A DNA stretch of 64,000 nucleotides from Gonocerus acuteangulatus (lineage: Eukaryota; Arthropoda; Insecta; Hemiptera; Coreidae). Shown here one piece after another: positions 20,928-31,885 of the stretch (the stretch's first letter is position 1; each line of letters starts with the position of its first letter). The notes beneath the pieces were generated by a model. That model was not told the origin of the DNA. It did not search any database and saw only the letters and a program-made list of their open reading frames with translations. Position numbers and translations under genes: made by a program. The stretch covers positions 34,184,203 through 34,248,202 of the forward strand of contig OX328124.1 in the NCBI GenBank assembly GCA_946811695.1, read 5' to 3'.

Positions 20928-23900
20928 CTAATGTGGCAGCAACAGTAGTTTTGTTACTGGCCTGACATAAGTGCCATGGGTTGTGCGGATTGACACCACA
21001 CGCACCACGCCGTCACATCCTGGATGTACGGCTTCAACCCGGCCAATAGGCCATGCGAGGGGTGGTAAAGAATTTTCCTTGAGGAAAACGACGTCGCCTA
21101 CGGCAAGGTTTTCGGAGCACTTCGTCCACTTCTGTTTTTGCATGAGTGTGTTTAAATACTCAGAAGTCCAGCGTCTCCAATAGGACGCATATAACGACTT
21201 GACCCTTGTCCAACATGATGCATATGAGTTACTTTCTTCTAGAGGTTCTGGAACGGCTAGCAGAGGGCCGCCCACCAAGAAATGACCAGGGGTTAGAAGA
21301 TCAGGATCATCAAGAGGATGAGGGCAAGAGAGATAGAGTGGACGACTATTTAAGACGGCTTCAATGCGCGCAACTAGAGTAGTGAGTTCCTCGTAACTTA
21401 GAGCAGGATTCCGGCCAAGCATTCGTACCAAAAGGAGTTTGGCAGATTTTATGCCAGCTTCATGAAGGCCACCAAAATGAGGTGCATAAGGAGGATTAAA
21501 ATGCCATCTTATGCTGCGGGATGCGAGAAATGCGCTAATTTCAGGAGAGGAGGCCTTCATCTGATCATAAACCTCTTTTAGGTGTCGAGAAAAACCAACA
21601 AAGTTACGTCCACAGTCTGAATAAATGTCGTGGGGGAGACCTCGTCTCGCAACAAATCTGTCTAGAGTAGCGATAAATGCTTGGGTTGACAGAGAGGAAA
21701 CAACTTCCAGATGGACAGCCTTAGTACTGAAGCAAACGAAAAGACATAAGTAGCATTTTTTAGCAGCAGCATTTTTCCTGCTGCTTTCCTTAATGAGAAA
21801 TGGGCCAGCGAAATCCACCCCGGTGCTTGTGAATGGCTTTGAGACATTGACTCTTGGATAAGGCAGATTAGACATAACTGGCTGCGTAACTGAGGCTCTT
21901 AACTTGTGGCATGTAAGGCACTTGTGGATGCGCTTGCGCACTAGATCGCGAAGAGAAATTATCCAATAATATCGCTGGATCAAACTTTGAGTAGTCCTAG
22001 GTCCTGAGTGCAAGGAAACTAAATGATAATAGTCGCAGAGGAGTTCAGATATTCTTGATTTTTTAGGCAAAAGAATAGGATGCTTAGCGGACTCACTTAA
22101 GTTTGAGTACCTCAAGCGGCCACCAACTCTTATAAGTCCCTTTTTATTGAGATATGGGGACAGGGATGCTATATTGGAAGGAACAGTTGAATTAGAAACA
22201 AATAAAAATGGGAAACTATCTTTCTGCACCAACGATATTATCAGGTCTTCTGCTAACGTTAACTCTTGGACAGAAAGAGCGCCCTTATGACGCGTGTTAC
22301 TTGATCTAATGTTGTGAACAAATCTCAAAACATATGCTAGAACATATTTCAAACGAAGCCAAGAAGAAAACTTATTTATGAACTCGATTAAGTAAGGTGA
22401 TGGAACAGAGGCGGATGATAATACTTTAAGCGGTTTCAGCTCTGGTATTTCTTCCTCAGGACTGACGACCCGCTTGGACGGCCATTTGCTCGGATTTTTT
22501 CTCAAAAAAGAGGGACCTCTCCACCACAAAGAGTTTTCTGAAAAATGCTCCGGAGAGCAGTCTCGAGTGGCTATATCGGCGGGGTTCTGGTCAGTCGAAA
22601 CGTGCGACCAATTTGCTGGTGGGAAACTCGCTATTTTTGTAGAAGAACTAAATTCGTTAAGCACACAATGATGAGGTAATATGTAACTAGAAGAGGAATT
22701 GGCTATTTCCATGTGACCCAATTCTAAATATTCGTTTAGAAATTTATTATAGTCAAACATAATCTCAGGAGTTCGAGAAAGGCGCCTTTCTAAATTTAAA
22801 AAATATTTTAGCGCTTGGTTGCGATTATCGCTCAAAATTGGAGCATTAGGTTTGAAAGGCAATGACACCACATAGCGACCAGAAGTGTCTCTGGAATGAG
22901 TGGTCACAAAATGATTTTCAACGAATTCATCTTCAGGGTTTATAGGAATGGATGCACTCACTTCTTCAGTTTCCCAGAATTTGGAAACTAAAGAATCCAA
23001 AGAAGGAGTTATAGCCATCAAGGAACATATAGCAGAATCTTTATTTGGGTTTTTATTTTTTGGATTGATAACATTACCACCGATAACCCAGCCAAAAACA
23101 GTGTTTATTGCGGAGGGGTTACCCTTAATTATTGTAATAGGTTCGTTTTCTAGAATGAATGGATATAAATCATTTCCAATTATGAATTCTACTGGAGAAC
23201 TTTCAAAAAATTTATCATCGGCTAATTTTAAATTTTTAAATCTGTTTATTACCTCTACAGGTAGACTTTGTTGCGGTAGGTCGTTAGAAATGGTTGATAA
23301 GATAACAGATTGTGTTTTAAATTCTCCTTTAGAGTTGTCACGGGGAGACAAGATACAATCTACCGCTCCATATGTGGGTGTAGCAACATTGGATATCCCA
23401 GAAAGCGAGATAGAATTTTTCAATTTTTTGAATCCTAGACGCTTGACAGCTCCGAGAGATATAGCTGAAATTTGAGATCCAGAATCTAATATTCCTCGAA
23501 TCGGTTGTTGACGGCCACTTGAATCTCTTATAAACATTTTCACAGTTCCAAGAAGTACCGTTATGGAATTAGCAGAATGACAAGATAAAGTAACGGAATT
23601 ATTTCTAGGCTCTTCATTAGTGATAAAAGTGGGAGTTATCGCATCGTTGGAATTAGGATCACAAGAATTTAAATTATCATTCGGATTATTATTACAAGTT
23701 GGATAAGAATTAGAAGGGTGTAATAAGGTGTGATGGGATCTACTACACGATCTACAAACATTTTTCGATTTGCATTGATTTTTCATATGTGCACCAAGAC
23801 AGTTAAAACATCGTTTTAAGCGTTTTAAAATTTCATATTTTTTATTGAGTTGACAATTAATTAACTGAGGACACGATGTTATCTTATGAGAATGTTTACA

Positions 23901-24899
23901 AATGGGACAGCCGGGATCTTCTCGTTCTATTTTATTCGAATTAGTTAGGAAAGTATTAACTTGTTTACTCTGAAAAATTCTACCTTTTATTCCGAGATCT
24001 TGCATTATCTCAGATGATCTAGCACGTTCTATTACAAAATCAAGTAAATTTTTAAAAGTTGGAACATTTACTGATTTGAAATGATTTTCGAATGCAATCT
24101 GAGTGGAACGATCTAAGTTCCTATAGGCCAAATGAAAAAGAAGAACATCTTCTAAATTTGCTATATCAAGCACTTTCAGTGCATTTACAGAATTGGAATG
24201 TACGCTAATGAATTTCTGCAGATAATTATGGTTAGATGTCGTAATGGGAGAAAAGAACAAAATTTGATTTATATAATATGCGGCCAGACGTCTGTTTGAC
24301 TGGTATCGATCTTTAAGCACCTGCAATGCTAAAGCGTAATTTTCGGTTGTAAGTTGGAAATTTGATATAAGAGATAGAGGCTCTCCTTCGAGTACCGACC
24401 TCAAATACTGAAATTTTTGAACTTGCGTTAGGCATTCGTCGGTATCGACTATACTGTTAAAGAGTGATATGAAGGTAGTCCAATCTTCGATTTTCCCCGA
24501 AAAACGTGGAATTTCTATCCTAGGGAGAAAGGATTTGGTTTGAAGAATAGGCTTCTCCTGCAAGCACGCGCCTGTCGGAGCTTCGGGATACAGCCTGTCC
24601 AGCCTAAGATATGTACTGCGTATGGAATGTATGACGTCATCGAAGGCTACGCGAACATTCTGAACTTCCAATTTCTCAGTTTCTATAGGAACTTCCGCGT
24701 TAATTTCCATAATCGTATCCTGTATTCTAGAGAAATTATTTTCCATTTGATCCAATTTGATATACGTAGGGGCGAAATCGCGAAAATTTTCCTTTTCTAA
24801 ATTTGTAGCCCTTTTTAAGTAATTGGATGCCATTGCGAACATTTCCTCGCGCTTTTCCCTTAAAATAGCTAGTTGTTTAATGGGGTCTCGCTTCGACAT
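20928..24899 (-). CDS. BEL/Pao polyprotein: Gag, protease, integrase; RT and RNase H deleted
   Basis: 1,323 codons without a stop. Order: Gag-like DUF1759 region (about residues 110-290, IPRFSGKIEDWTTF), Cys/His zinc knuckles (about 316-400, CFNCLGAHMKNQC), an aspartic protease core LDSGSQISAI (about 470), and the start of the Pao polymerase region (RYVVSLPFKPN, LERRLSRTPE). At about residue 756 (near 22632) the text jumps from HHCVLNEFSSSTKI directly to WSHVSTDQNPADIATRD, which in complete elements follows RNase H. The several hundred residues of reverse transcriptase and most of RNase H are missing, yet the frame is kept. The integrase follows: zinc-binding HHCC part (about 940-1010), Asp in VDFAGPF, Asp in YSDCGRNF and Glu in GGLHEAGIKSAK, then a C-terminal domain (VGDVVFLKEN). 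Confidence 0.93.
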   Translation of the reverse strand: MSKRDPIKQLAILREKREEMFAMASNYLKRATNLEKENFRDFAPTYIKLDQMENNFSRIQDTIMEINAEVPIETEKLEVQNVRVAFDDVIHSIRSTYLRLDRLYPEAPTGACLQEKPILQTKSFLPRIEIPRFSGKIEDWTTFISLFNSIVDTDECLTQVQKFQYLRSVLEGEPLSLISNFQLTTENYALALQVLKDRYQSNRRLAAYYINQILFFSPITTSNHNYLQKFISVHSNSVNALKVLDIANLEDVLLFHLAYRNLDRSTQIAFENHFKSVNVPTFKNLLDFVIERARSSEIMQDLGIKGRIFQSKQVNTFLTNSNKIEREDPGCPICKHSHKITSCPQLINCQLNKKYEILKRLKRCFNCLGAHMKNQCKSKNVCRSCSRSHHTLLHPSNSYPTCNNNPNDNLNSCDPNSNDAITPTFITNEEPRNNSVTLSCHSANSITVLLGTVKMFIRDSSGRQQPIRGILDSGSQISAISLGAVKRLGFKKLKNSISLSGISNVATPTYGAVDCILSPRDNSKGEFKTQSVILSTISNDLPQQSLPVEVINRFKNLKLADDKFFESSPVEFIIGNDLYPFILENEPITIIKGNPSAINTVFGWVIGGNVINPKNKNPNKDSAICSLMAITPSLDSLVSKFWETEEVSASIPINPEDEFVENHFVTTHSRDTSGRYVVSLPFKPNAPILSDNRNQALKYFLNLERRLSRTPEIMFDYNKFLNEYLELGHMEIANSSSSYILPHHCVLNEFSSSTKIASFPPANWSHVSTDQNPADIATRDCSPEHFSENSLWWRGPSFLRKNPSKWPSKRVVSPEEEIPELKPLKVLSSASVPSPYLIEFINKFSSWLRLKYVLAYVLRFVHNIRSSNTRHKGALSVQELTLAEDLIISLVQKDSFPFLFVSNSTVPSNIASLSPYLNKKGLIRVGGRLRYSNLSESAKHPILLPKKSRISELLCDYYHLVSLHSGPRTTQSLIQRYYWIISLRDLVRKRIHKCLTCHKLRASVTQPVMSNLPYPRVNVSKPFTSTGVDFAGPFLIKESSRKNAAAKKCYLCLFVCFSTKAVHLEVVSSLSTQAFIATLDRFVARRGLPHDIYSDCGRNFVGFSRHLKEVYDQMKASSPEISAFLASRSIRWHFNPPYAPHFGGLHEAGIKSAKLLLVRMLGRNPALSYEELTTLVARIEAVLNSRPLYLSCPHPLDDPDLLTPGHFLVGGPLLAVPEPLEESNSYASCWTRVKSLYASYWRRWTSEYLNTLMQKQKWTKCSENLAVGDVVFLKENSLPPLAWPIGRVEAVHPGCDGVVRVVSIRTTHGTYVRPVTKLLLLPH

Positions 24900-25001
24900 C
24901 TTGAAGTTGGACGAATAAAAATTTTAATTCTATAAAATGGGGAACTAATATGTATTCCGCGATTCGGATTAGTCGTGGTTAAATCTCCACGGATTACTTA
25001 C

Positions 25002-25026
25002 GCAATCCGGCCCGGAGGACCAAAAA
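25002..25026 (-). promoter_or_regulatory. Probable primer binding site of the BEL element
   Basis: Directly inside the 5' LTR the minus strand reads TTTTTGGTCCTCCGGGCC and continues GGATTGCG. The position and TGG start are those of a tRNA primer binding site. The tRNA was not identified. Confidence 0.55.
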
Positions 25027-25335
25027 TGTACGCGCTGGGGATTGAAAATTAATCCTCGGCACGTGGTTTGAGGGATGGGTTCAGAGTATGAGAAAAAAAA
25101 CATTTAAACTTACCATTACGTTGCCAGCTGCTGAAGAAACAGGGCCCTGTTCGCAGCTCCTGGAAAGTAAAGAGAGAAGAGAGGCCGGAACGTAATGGGA
25201 ATTGAGGGGGCAGTCCCGAGCTATAAGAATGAGATGTGATCTACTCTAGATCTGGAAACGAACTGCGCTGGTATATTAGGGAGGTGGGGGTACGACATAC
25301 TTTGTACCCTAAGTCTTAAAGCCCGCGCCCCAACA
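25027..25335 (-). repeat. BEL element 5' LTR
   Basis: 309 bp, partner of 20252-20561. It is followed by TATAT, matching the base run before the other LTR. Confidence 0.95.
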
Positions 25336-25462
25336 TATATATACATGATATATGATTTATAGATTTATTATAGCACTGATTATGAAAAGCATAATATATT
25401 ATTAACAGGCTGAATTAGTGCCTTTGGAATTTTTGTGTTGGATCGGTGTTTTGAGCAGACCA

Positions 25463-25465
<3 letters not shown>

Positions 25466-25516
<51 letters not shown>

Positions 25517-25686
25517 GGCGCATCTACAACTTGGCCATTAGCGCCGGGCTATCTACAGGTTGCCACCCTTTTATAATGCCAACAGTACGTGGTCGGTCAC
25601 CCATTCAGGTACTGGCCACGCCCGACGTTGCTTAACTTCGGTGATCTACGGGAACCGGTGCATTCAACGTGGGTATGGCCGTTGGC
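25466..25686 (-). repeat. 5S-rRNA-derived SINE with 49-base A tail
   Basis: Minus strand. The head from 25686 to 25578 is 5S-rRNA-like: GCCAACGGCCATACCCACG, ATCACCGAAGTTAAGCA, GTCGGGCGTGGCCAGTACCT, GGGTGACCGACC, ending GTTGGC; about 109 bases instead of about 120, lacking part of the 3' loop. Then a body with AAAAGGGTGGCAACCTG and GGCGCTAATGGCC, a GCGCCGT end and an A tail (49 plus-strand Ts). Possible imperfect target repeat AGACCAATATT / AGATCAATAATATT. See the better copy at 58164-58360. Confidence 0.85.
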
Positions 25687-27306
25687 AGATCAATAATATT
25701 ACCAAAATATCACCAAGAGCAACATCCTTCTGCAGCCATTGGTACGGATAGTTTTGGTTGGTCTAATGATTACGTTCATTGTAAAATTAAAAACGCTTAG
25801 AACTTTCATTAATCCAAAGGCCTTTGGGAATTTATGTATCCTAGACACAACATTTGTTAAGGAGGCCTTTTTTATATAACCATTGGCTGATTCAGCTCCA
25901 CCATTTCATGTTTATTTATTTATTATGCATCTTACGGGATGGTATGTATATCAAAAATATGTAGGAAGTTGTTTTAATTCAAAAGAAGTCTCTTATCAGA
26001 CTATATAGATTGTTGAAATTACTGTCTAAAAATAATTTGTATCCAGATGGAGTTTAATATCGACCTTATATCTTAACTCTCAGGTAGTTTAACATCCTGT
26101 GATAAGTTATCTGCCTCCTTACCTCACCTGATAACATCGCAGTAGCTAGGTAGCTTTCATAGACAACCTATACAATTTCCTAAGATGAAAGTCGTAATAG
26201 TTATTTACGTGCAGAATATGTCTCTTAACACGATAACGGCCATTTTTATTTTCTTTCTCACGGAATTCTCATAACCAACGATTGAACGAGTACGTTAACC
26301 AGCAAAACGATGCATCCTTGGGAACCTGAAGTGGGTCAGTCCAGAAAAATCCACAAATAAGAGTAGATTTTCTTGAGAGGAGATTGTTAACCGTTGGGTT
26401 TGCCAAGGTGGATATCGTCCCTGCCATGTCAAATTAACGAATATGCAAATCGGAGCAAAATGGGAACTAACATATTCTATCCATTGACGAAGTAATACAT
26501 AGAAAAATGGTCTTATTCGATACTTTATTTAAGGCATTAAAGGCACAATCCAAGAGCAAAGTCCCGAATCTAAAAACGTGGTTTTCCATATTCGATAGTT
26601 TGGCATGGCAGGGACGATATATTCATGGTTCGCTCGTGGTATTTTAATAAAACTACATTTTCCATAAGAAAATGCGTTTTATTTTTGCCTACGCAGAAAC
26701 AAAAATAATAAAAAACAAAAACATTTCTAATACACGATTTCAGCGTTGCCAACTAAATAAAATGAGAACCTAATCCATCCGAAACTTAACAATACATAAA
26801 TAAATTAATAAAAAAAAAAAACATTGTCTATCGGACCAAATTGTAAATTTAAGACATTCTCAAATCTATGTAATTACATAAAAATAAGAAATATTTAATT
26901 AAGCCACTGTGTAATACACAAGATGCCATATACCGTCAGTGATTTAATTTTGAGACTGGTCAAAAACCTCCACTCAATACAAAGTCATCGAGGTCACCAC
27001 CTCACCTTCAATGTCCTGTTTATAAACCATCACAATCAATCAATTAAAATATAAAATACAACTAACTTAGATCGGTCAACTACAATAATAGTCAAGAAAT
27101 TAAAAAACGACAAATACAATAGAACAATAATATACACTTAAAAGGTACGCTAAAATTAAAACAAATATAATTTGACCATAATAAGCAAAACATTAAAATA
27201 TAAGACCAAAAATAAACGCAACGCAAAGAAAAAAATTAATTTCGTTTATGCTGCTCAAATTCAGGAACATAAATATGCTTTTGGTCACCCGACAAACCTA
27301 CTTAAT
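25687..27306. other. Intron stretch without recognised content
   Basis: AT-rich. A pair of inverted phrases (CCATGTCAAATTAACGAATA near 26425 and TTTGGCATGGCAGGGACGAT near 26600) hints at a decayed inverted-repeat element, not resolved further. No gene seen. Confidence 0.5.
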
Positions 27307-27401
27307 GTACTGTATAGACATGCGCGCCGAGGCTGAATTTTCCGGCGGCGGCGCGCGCGGCGTGGGCTATTTTTTTAACCCCCAAGGAAGAAGTTACAAT
27401 T

Positions 27402-27404
<3 letters not shown>

Positions 27405-27463
<59 letters not shown>
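27405..27463. repeat. TA microsatellite
   Basis: Unbroken (AT)n of about 58 bases. Confidence 0.95.
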
Positions 27464-27466
<3 letters not shown>

Positions 27467-27894
27467 GCTTGCCATATTTTTGGTGAGTGAAACCGGGACA
27501 CATTAATATGAGAAGGGCATACCGGGGGGGGGGATAAAAATGGTAAAAATTAGAAGAAAAATGGTGAGTTTTAATCCTTTTTATTAAGCGCGGCGAGTAA
27601 CAGGAGTGGGGGATCTGGAATTGTTGGTCTCCTCACTTTGTTAAAATAAAAAAGGAAATTTTGCTACTTATTTTTGCTAGTTGTTGCGTTTGCTCTCTGA
27701 TTACAGTTACAATCGTTCTCATTTCTTTGGCACTGCATTCATTGTAGAAAAGTAAACAATTCATAAATGATTCTTAAAAACTAAATCCATTACTTTATAC
27801 ATCTTACAGCCGTTTCCGGGACATTGATAAACCCGGGTGGACCAGAGACAAGAGACAAATACCGGGACGTATGGCAAGCATATATATATGTCTG

Positions 27895-29220
27895 TTTGCT
27901 ACAAAATATCTCTACAAAAATGGTTCTAAAGACATTTTCGATGGGGTGATGTCAATCGGAGAAATAAGGGCTTAAAACTTCGAAAGCGTTTGTATTGTTC
28001 TTTTGTAGGGGGGGGGGGTCGGTTTGTTTATCTCACTTTTTAATTGATTGTTTTAAATTTAAATTATCAGTAAAATTAGTCTTTTCGTAAAAGGAAGTAA
28101 GAAAATGAGAAACTTAGTGTTTTCGCAGGGTGATCGTTGTTGCGCCGTAAACATCCTTCTGTTTGAGATTTTATTTTATATTCTTAACGGTACATCAAAA
28201 GCTACCAATAACTGTATGTATCCTTAACTTATGGAACTAGAGATATGAGCGGAACTGCGCTAAGATGACGCAGTTCGCGCTCCTGATGTCTTAAAAATGG
28301 TCCGATTTTGATGAAATTTTGTAAAAAAATATTTTTCTTAATTTGAAAGGTCGAATTCATAAACCAGCAGAATCGGTTAACCGGAAGATGGTTTTTGGAG
28401 CGAAATTCGCGCGAAAAAAATCGTAACGTTCACGTTTTCGAGTTCATATTCTTGCAGGTACTCGTTTTATAGATTTCTTAACGTAGAACAACGAATAAAA
28501 CCATTTTAAAGCGATATCTGTACCCGTTTTGAGAAACATTAAAACACCTCGTTTTCCAAAGTAATTTTCAGTTTGGGTACTCATAAACGATTAATTTAGT
28601 TAAAACTTGGTCCAGACGTTTGATATTCATCTAAACATTTTGGTTCCGTTTGGAGTTAAGGAAGTACAAGAAATAAAATATTTCATTAACAGACTTGAAA
28701 GGTTTTGGGATTTTCGTATATCTTACATATCTCGAAAACGGGGGGAAATCGTGGTAAGTGGAAGGTGGAAATTCGAAAGCTCACTAAATTCCTTACAAAA
28801 AAGGTTCAGATGTAATTTTTGATGGGGCGATGTCAATCCGAGAAATAGATGCTTCAAACTTCAAAATTGTTAGTTTTGTTTTTTTCAACAGGGTTTTGTC
28901 ACTTACCAAACGTTTTAATTGGTTATTGTTTTTTCAATCGCATTTAATAGTAAAATTAATATTTTAATAAAATAAGGTATGAAAATGAGAAACGTATTGG
29001 TAATATTGTTTCCCTTGGCAAACCTTGAGAAGGTAGGGGGAGTCATTTATGCTTAGAATACTATCAGTTTCCTGTTGTGGCGCCTTAAATCTTCTTTCTC
29101 TTTGAGATTCATTTTAAATGTTTCACGAAAGATCAAAACCTACTAACAACTGCTTTTACTACTTAGCTAATGACACTAGGGATATTGATGGAACCGCGCT
29201 AAGATGACGCAGTTCCTGCG
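27895..29220. repeat. ~0.9-kb imperfect tandem duplication
   Basis: Shared marks in both copies: GATGGGGTGATGTCAATC / GATGGGGCGATGTCAATC, GAGAAAT..., a G-run or CAGGG block, GAAAATGAGAAAC, and GCGCTAAGATGACGCAGTTC at 28258 and 29198. A third, diverged relative is at 39640-40150. Confidence 0.65.
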
Positions 29221-29541
29221 AGTCAGACTTTTGTTTATCTCTTCAATTGCGAGGTTTTCTCCCACAAAAGCTGGATTTATTTTTTTAGTTAAATGCCATT
29301 TTTATATACCTAAAATTATTTTATTTTATTTTTTCCAATCAAATAGCACAACACACAAGCGTTTATTCGAAGAGAAGGTAAGCCAAAAATGGCGGCAGGT
29401 CACCACGCAGTACACTCACCTTTCGTCTAGTATTGCCAACGAAATCGGCGCGCCGACTGACTAGGCTCGGCGGCGGCGCGCCACTCAAAACCCGGCGTGG
29501 CGTAGCGGCGCCGGCGCGGCGCGCATGTCTAGTACTGTATA

Positions 29542-31445
29542 ACACAGAGTATTCTTTTTCATACATGGCCAGCGTGCGTGAGCGAACGCCAGCGGAGACT
29601 TTTTTGTACAGTTTTTTTTTCAGTTCAGTCATCGCTAAAGGATATTTATGCTAAAACGTTCATAAAAATCGAAAGGAGACGGAGTTCTATTACAAGCACA
29701 CAGAAAGAAGAATTTTATATATAAAGATTGTTTTGATTAAGTAGGTGAGGAATGTGCTTGGTGTACGCAACTCGTTTGCGGTGACGGACGTTTTCACAAT
29801 TATAACTATGCAAAGAAGGCATCCAGGAAGTCTGTGAAGACAGTATCGCTTGAACTTCATACAGAGATAGAGAAATCAAGAAGCCATTCCTTTCAGAGCT
29901 GAGAAGGAAGATAATTCGAGGAATAAGTCAAGGATCTGCTATTCTTATGGAATGCGGCTTAGGGTTGAATAAGAGCTAAGCCTGGTGAATAAATGAATTA
30001 CCCTCCTATTGTTTATTTATTCCGGGAGGACTAGCTTGCACACGGATGATGGCGGATAAGGGTGTGATATATACTAGGCTTATGGGATTTGGTTTTGCCA
30101 CTCCCTCTCATCTATAAGTAATGTTAGCTCTCTTCTTATCCCTCCGTATAGGCCACAACTACCCTCCGAACCCACCATAAACTAATACAACAAGTAGTTC
30201 TAATAGAAAATATAGGTTAAAGGGGCTGCGAGCATAAAATTATTGGACTTTTTTTGTTATCTAATGAAAATGTGTTAACTGTGTATGTCCAATCCGCAGT
30301 CATGTAATTACAACTTCATCGCGTCTTGTCAATTGCGCACTAGTTTGCCATGTATTTATAATACAGGTTTTAAAATAGATAATTCATTTACGCTATGTTA
30401 ACATTTTTCCAATTTACATTTAAACCTAAATAAAATATATACTATATATGTATATAAAACAAGATGAATTTGCCAATGGTTAAAAAAAAATATACAAATG
30501 CAAAACACAATCCATTTACATTTGAAACACAAAATATAAATTAAAAATAATTTTTAAATTAGTTAGCGTAATAAAATCAGATTCGTAGGCTATTAAAATA
30601 GACAATTAATGTTGGTAGCACAAGGAGTAGAAGGAAGAGTTTATAGATTTTCATGTATAAATTAGTGTTCTTTAAGTGTAGTAATATAGTGTGGATGTGA
30701 GGGCTACTTTCTGCGAAAAATCTGTGTAACTCTTGTGGCAAGAGTAAATTGTCTTGTCTTTTACAGTTTGTAAATATGTATTTTATCGTCAGTCCTGTCT
30801 TTGCAGTAGGTACGAATTTGTTAAAAGTGAGTGTCCAATCCTTAGCCGGGTTCAGATAACTTGGTCTCTTCTGTTTAAAGATAATTTATTATCATTCCAG
30901 ACTTTGATTGTGTTTTTAATTTCTTTTAACTTGTCTGTCCGTAACCAGTGCTTTAGCCAATCTAGTGGTATTCTTACTGTGTTACATATGTAAGTCCTGT
31001 GTAATTACATGTCCGTTGTCTATGTTATATTTTAAAGTGACTTAGAATGGCTGTCTACATCTGTATTTAGTCCTTACGCCCAGGTATCAAGAGAATTTTA
31101 ATGCATTGTTTTAATCTGTGTAATTTCCTGTATTTTTGTGTGAAGTTTCAACCATTGATATAATGTTGAAATAAATCCTGAGGTATAAGATATTGTTTAT
31201 AATTGAAAATATTTTAAAACATTATTTTTAAGAGTCAAGTTCAACTAATTTTTTTCATTTGAAGACTTAACATTCGTTTTATGTATTACCAATTGTCTAT
31301 TGTAATATTTTATAATACCAACTTTACTGTTTAAAATTGTGTGTTTTTTAATTAATTTCCTTCCTTCATTTCTGATCATTTTCTTAGTACGTCAGGGAAT
31401 CACTGTACTGAATCAGTGAGGTCTGAATCTTAAGGTGGCCATACA
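29542..31445. other. No gene recognised
   Basis: AT-rich intron sequence, somewhat T-rich after 30700. No repeats or coding similarity were recognised. Confidence 0.5.
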
Positions 31446-31449
31446 GGTT

Positions 31450-31885
31450 AGGCCGGGACTGCACAGTTGGGCTTCAAGGTTTCGACTGTACCGGTCTCGC
31501 AAACACACGATAAGTTAATAAATCTCAAGGCAGGGGACTGCACAGTCCAGTTATAGTAGACCCAATAAATGTGGAGAAAATATCCTCTTGTCCATACACG
31601 TAGGGCCTGGCCTGCACAGTACCGGCCACGTTGGACTGTACAGTTAATCTATTCTTTTATTCATTTTACTTCGATGGACTGTACAGTTCAACTCTGGCCT
31701 CAAGGCTGTCTCATTCACGGTGAGAAATATCTCAGGATTTGGACTGCGCAATCCAAATCTTGAGATATTCCTTACCGTTTATGGACACCCTTATATATGG
31801 TAAAAAAAGTATAAACACAAAATAAAAAAAAAGTATTCGTCTGTGGCAGAAGGTCTGTGACCTTCTGCCACAGACGAATATATTG
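31450..31885. repeat. Cluster of short palindromes
   Basis: The motif GGACTGYACAGT recurs at about 31458, 31532, 31643 and 31675, with a relaxed form near 31610. At 31723-31772 it forms a near-perfect ~50-bp palindrome centred on GGACTGCGCAATCC. A second, perfect palindrome lies at about 31834-31880 with arms TATTCGTCTGTGGCAGAAGG... and loop TGT. Confidence 0.75.

Larger units (their letters stand above)
20252..25335 (-). mobile_element. BEL/Pao LTR retrotransposon lacking reverse transcriptase
   Basis: 5,084 bp with long terminal repeats of 310 and 309 bp, each TGT...ACA-bounded (TGTACGCGCTGGGG ... CCCCAACA). TATAT flanks both sides, consistent with a 5-bp target duplication but sitting in a TA repeat. 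The coding frame is on the minus strand, so the 5' LTR is at 25027-25335. The two LTRs differ by one A in an A run as far as I can see, which points to a recent insertion. It lies in the large DAT intron in the same orientation as DAT. Confidence 0.95.
27307..29541. mobile_element. 2.2-kb unit with GC-rich inverted ends
   Basis: Near 27316 the sequence TAGACATGCGCGCCG is followed by CGGCGGCGGCGCGCGCGG; the same 15 bases occur inverted near 29518-29533 before AGTACTGTATAAC, preceded by GGCGCGCCGCCGCC-type DNA. These are the only strongly GC-rich islands in the region. The interior has a TA repeat and a ~0.9-kb tandem duplication (27,900-28,300 resembles 28,800-29,220). No transposase frame recognised; open frames at 29363-29654 lie across the GC-rich end and are probably not genes. 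Confidence 0.5.

Noticed and set aside
20928..24899. Host gene because of the long intact frame
   Set aside because: Zinc knuckles, LDSGS protease and BEL-type integrase lie between two near-identical LTRs; it is a retrotransposon.
25687..26760. Possible gene on the basis of a less repetitive stretch
   Set aside because: Only short frames are open, none with a recognisable domain, and no splice-linked conservation was seen.
29363..29654. Overlapping open frames on both strands with Arg/Ala-rich proteins
   Set aside because: They arise from the GC-rich inverted end at 29433-29530, which has few stops in any frame, and share no similarity with known proteins.
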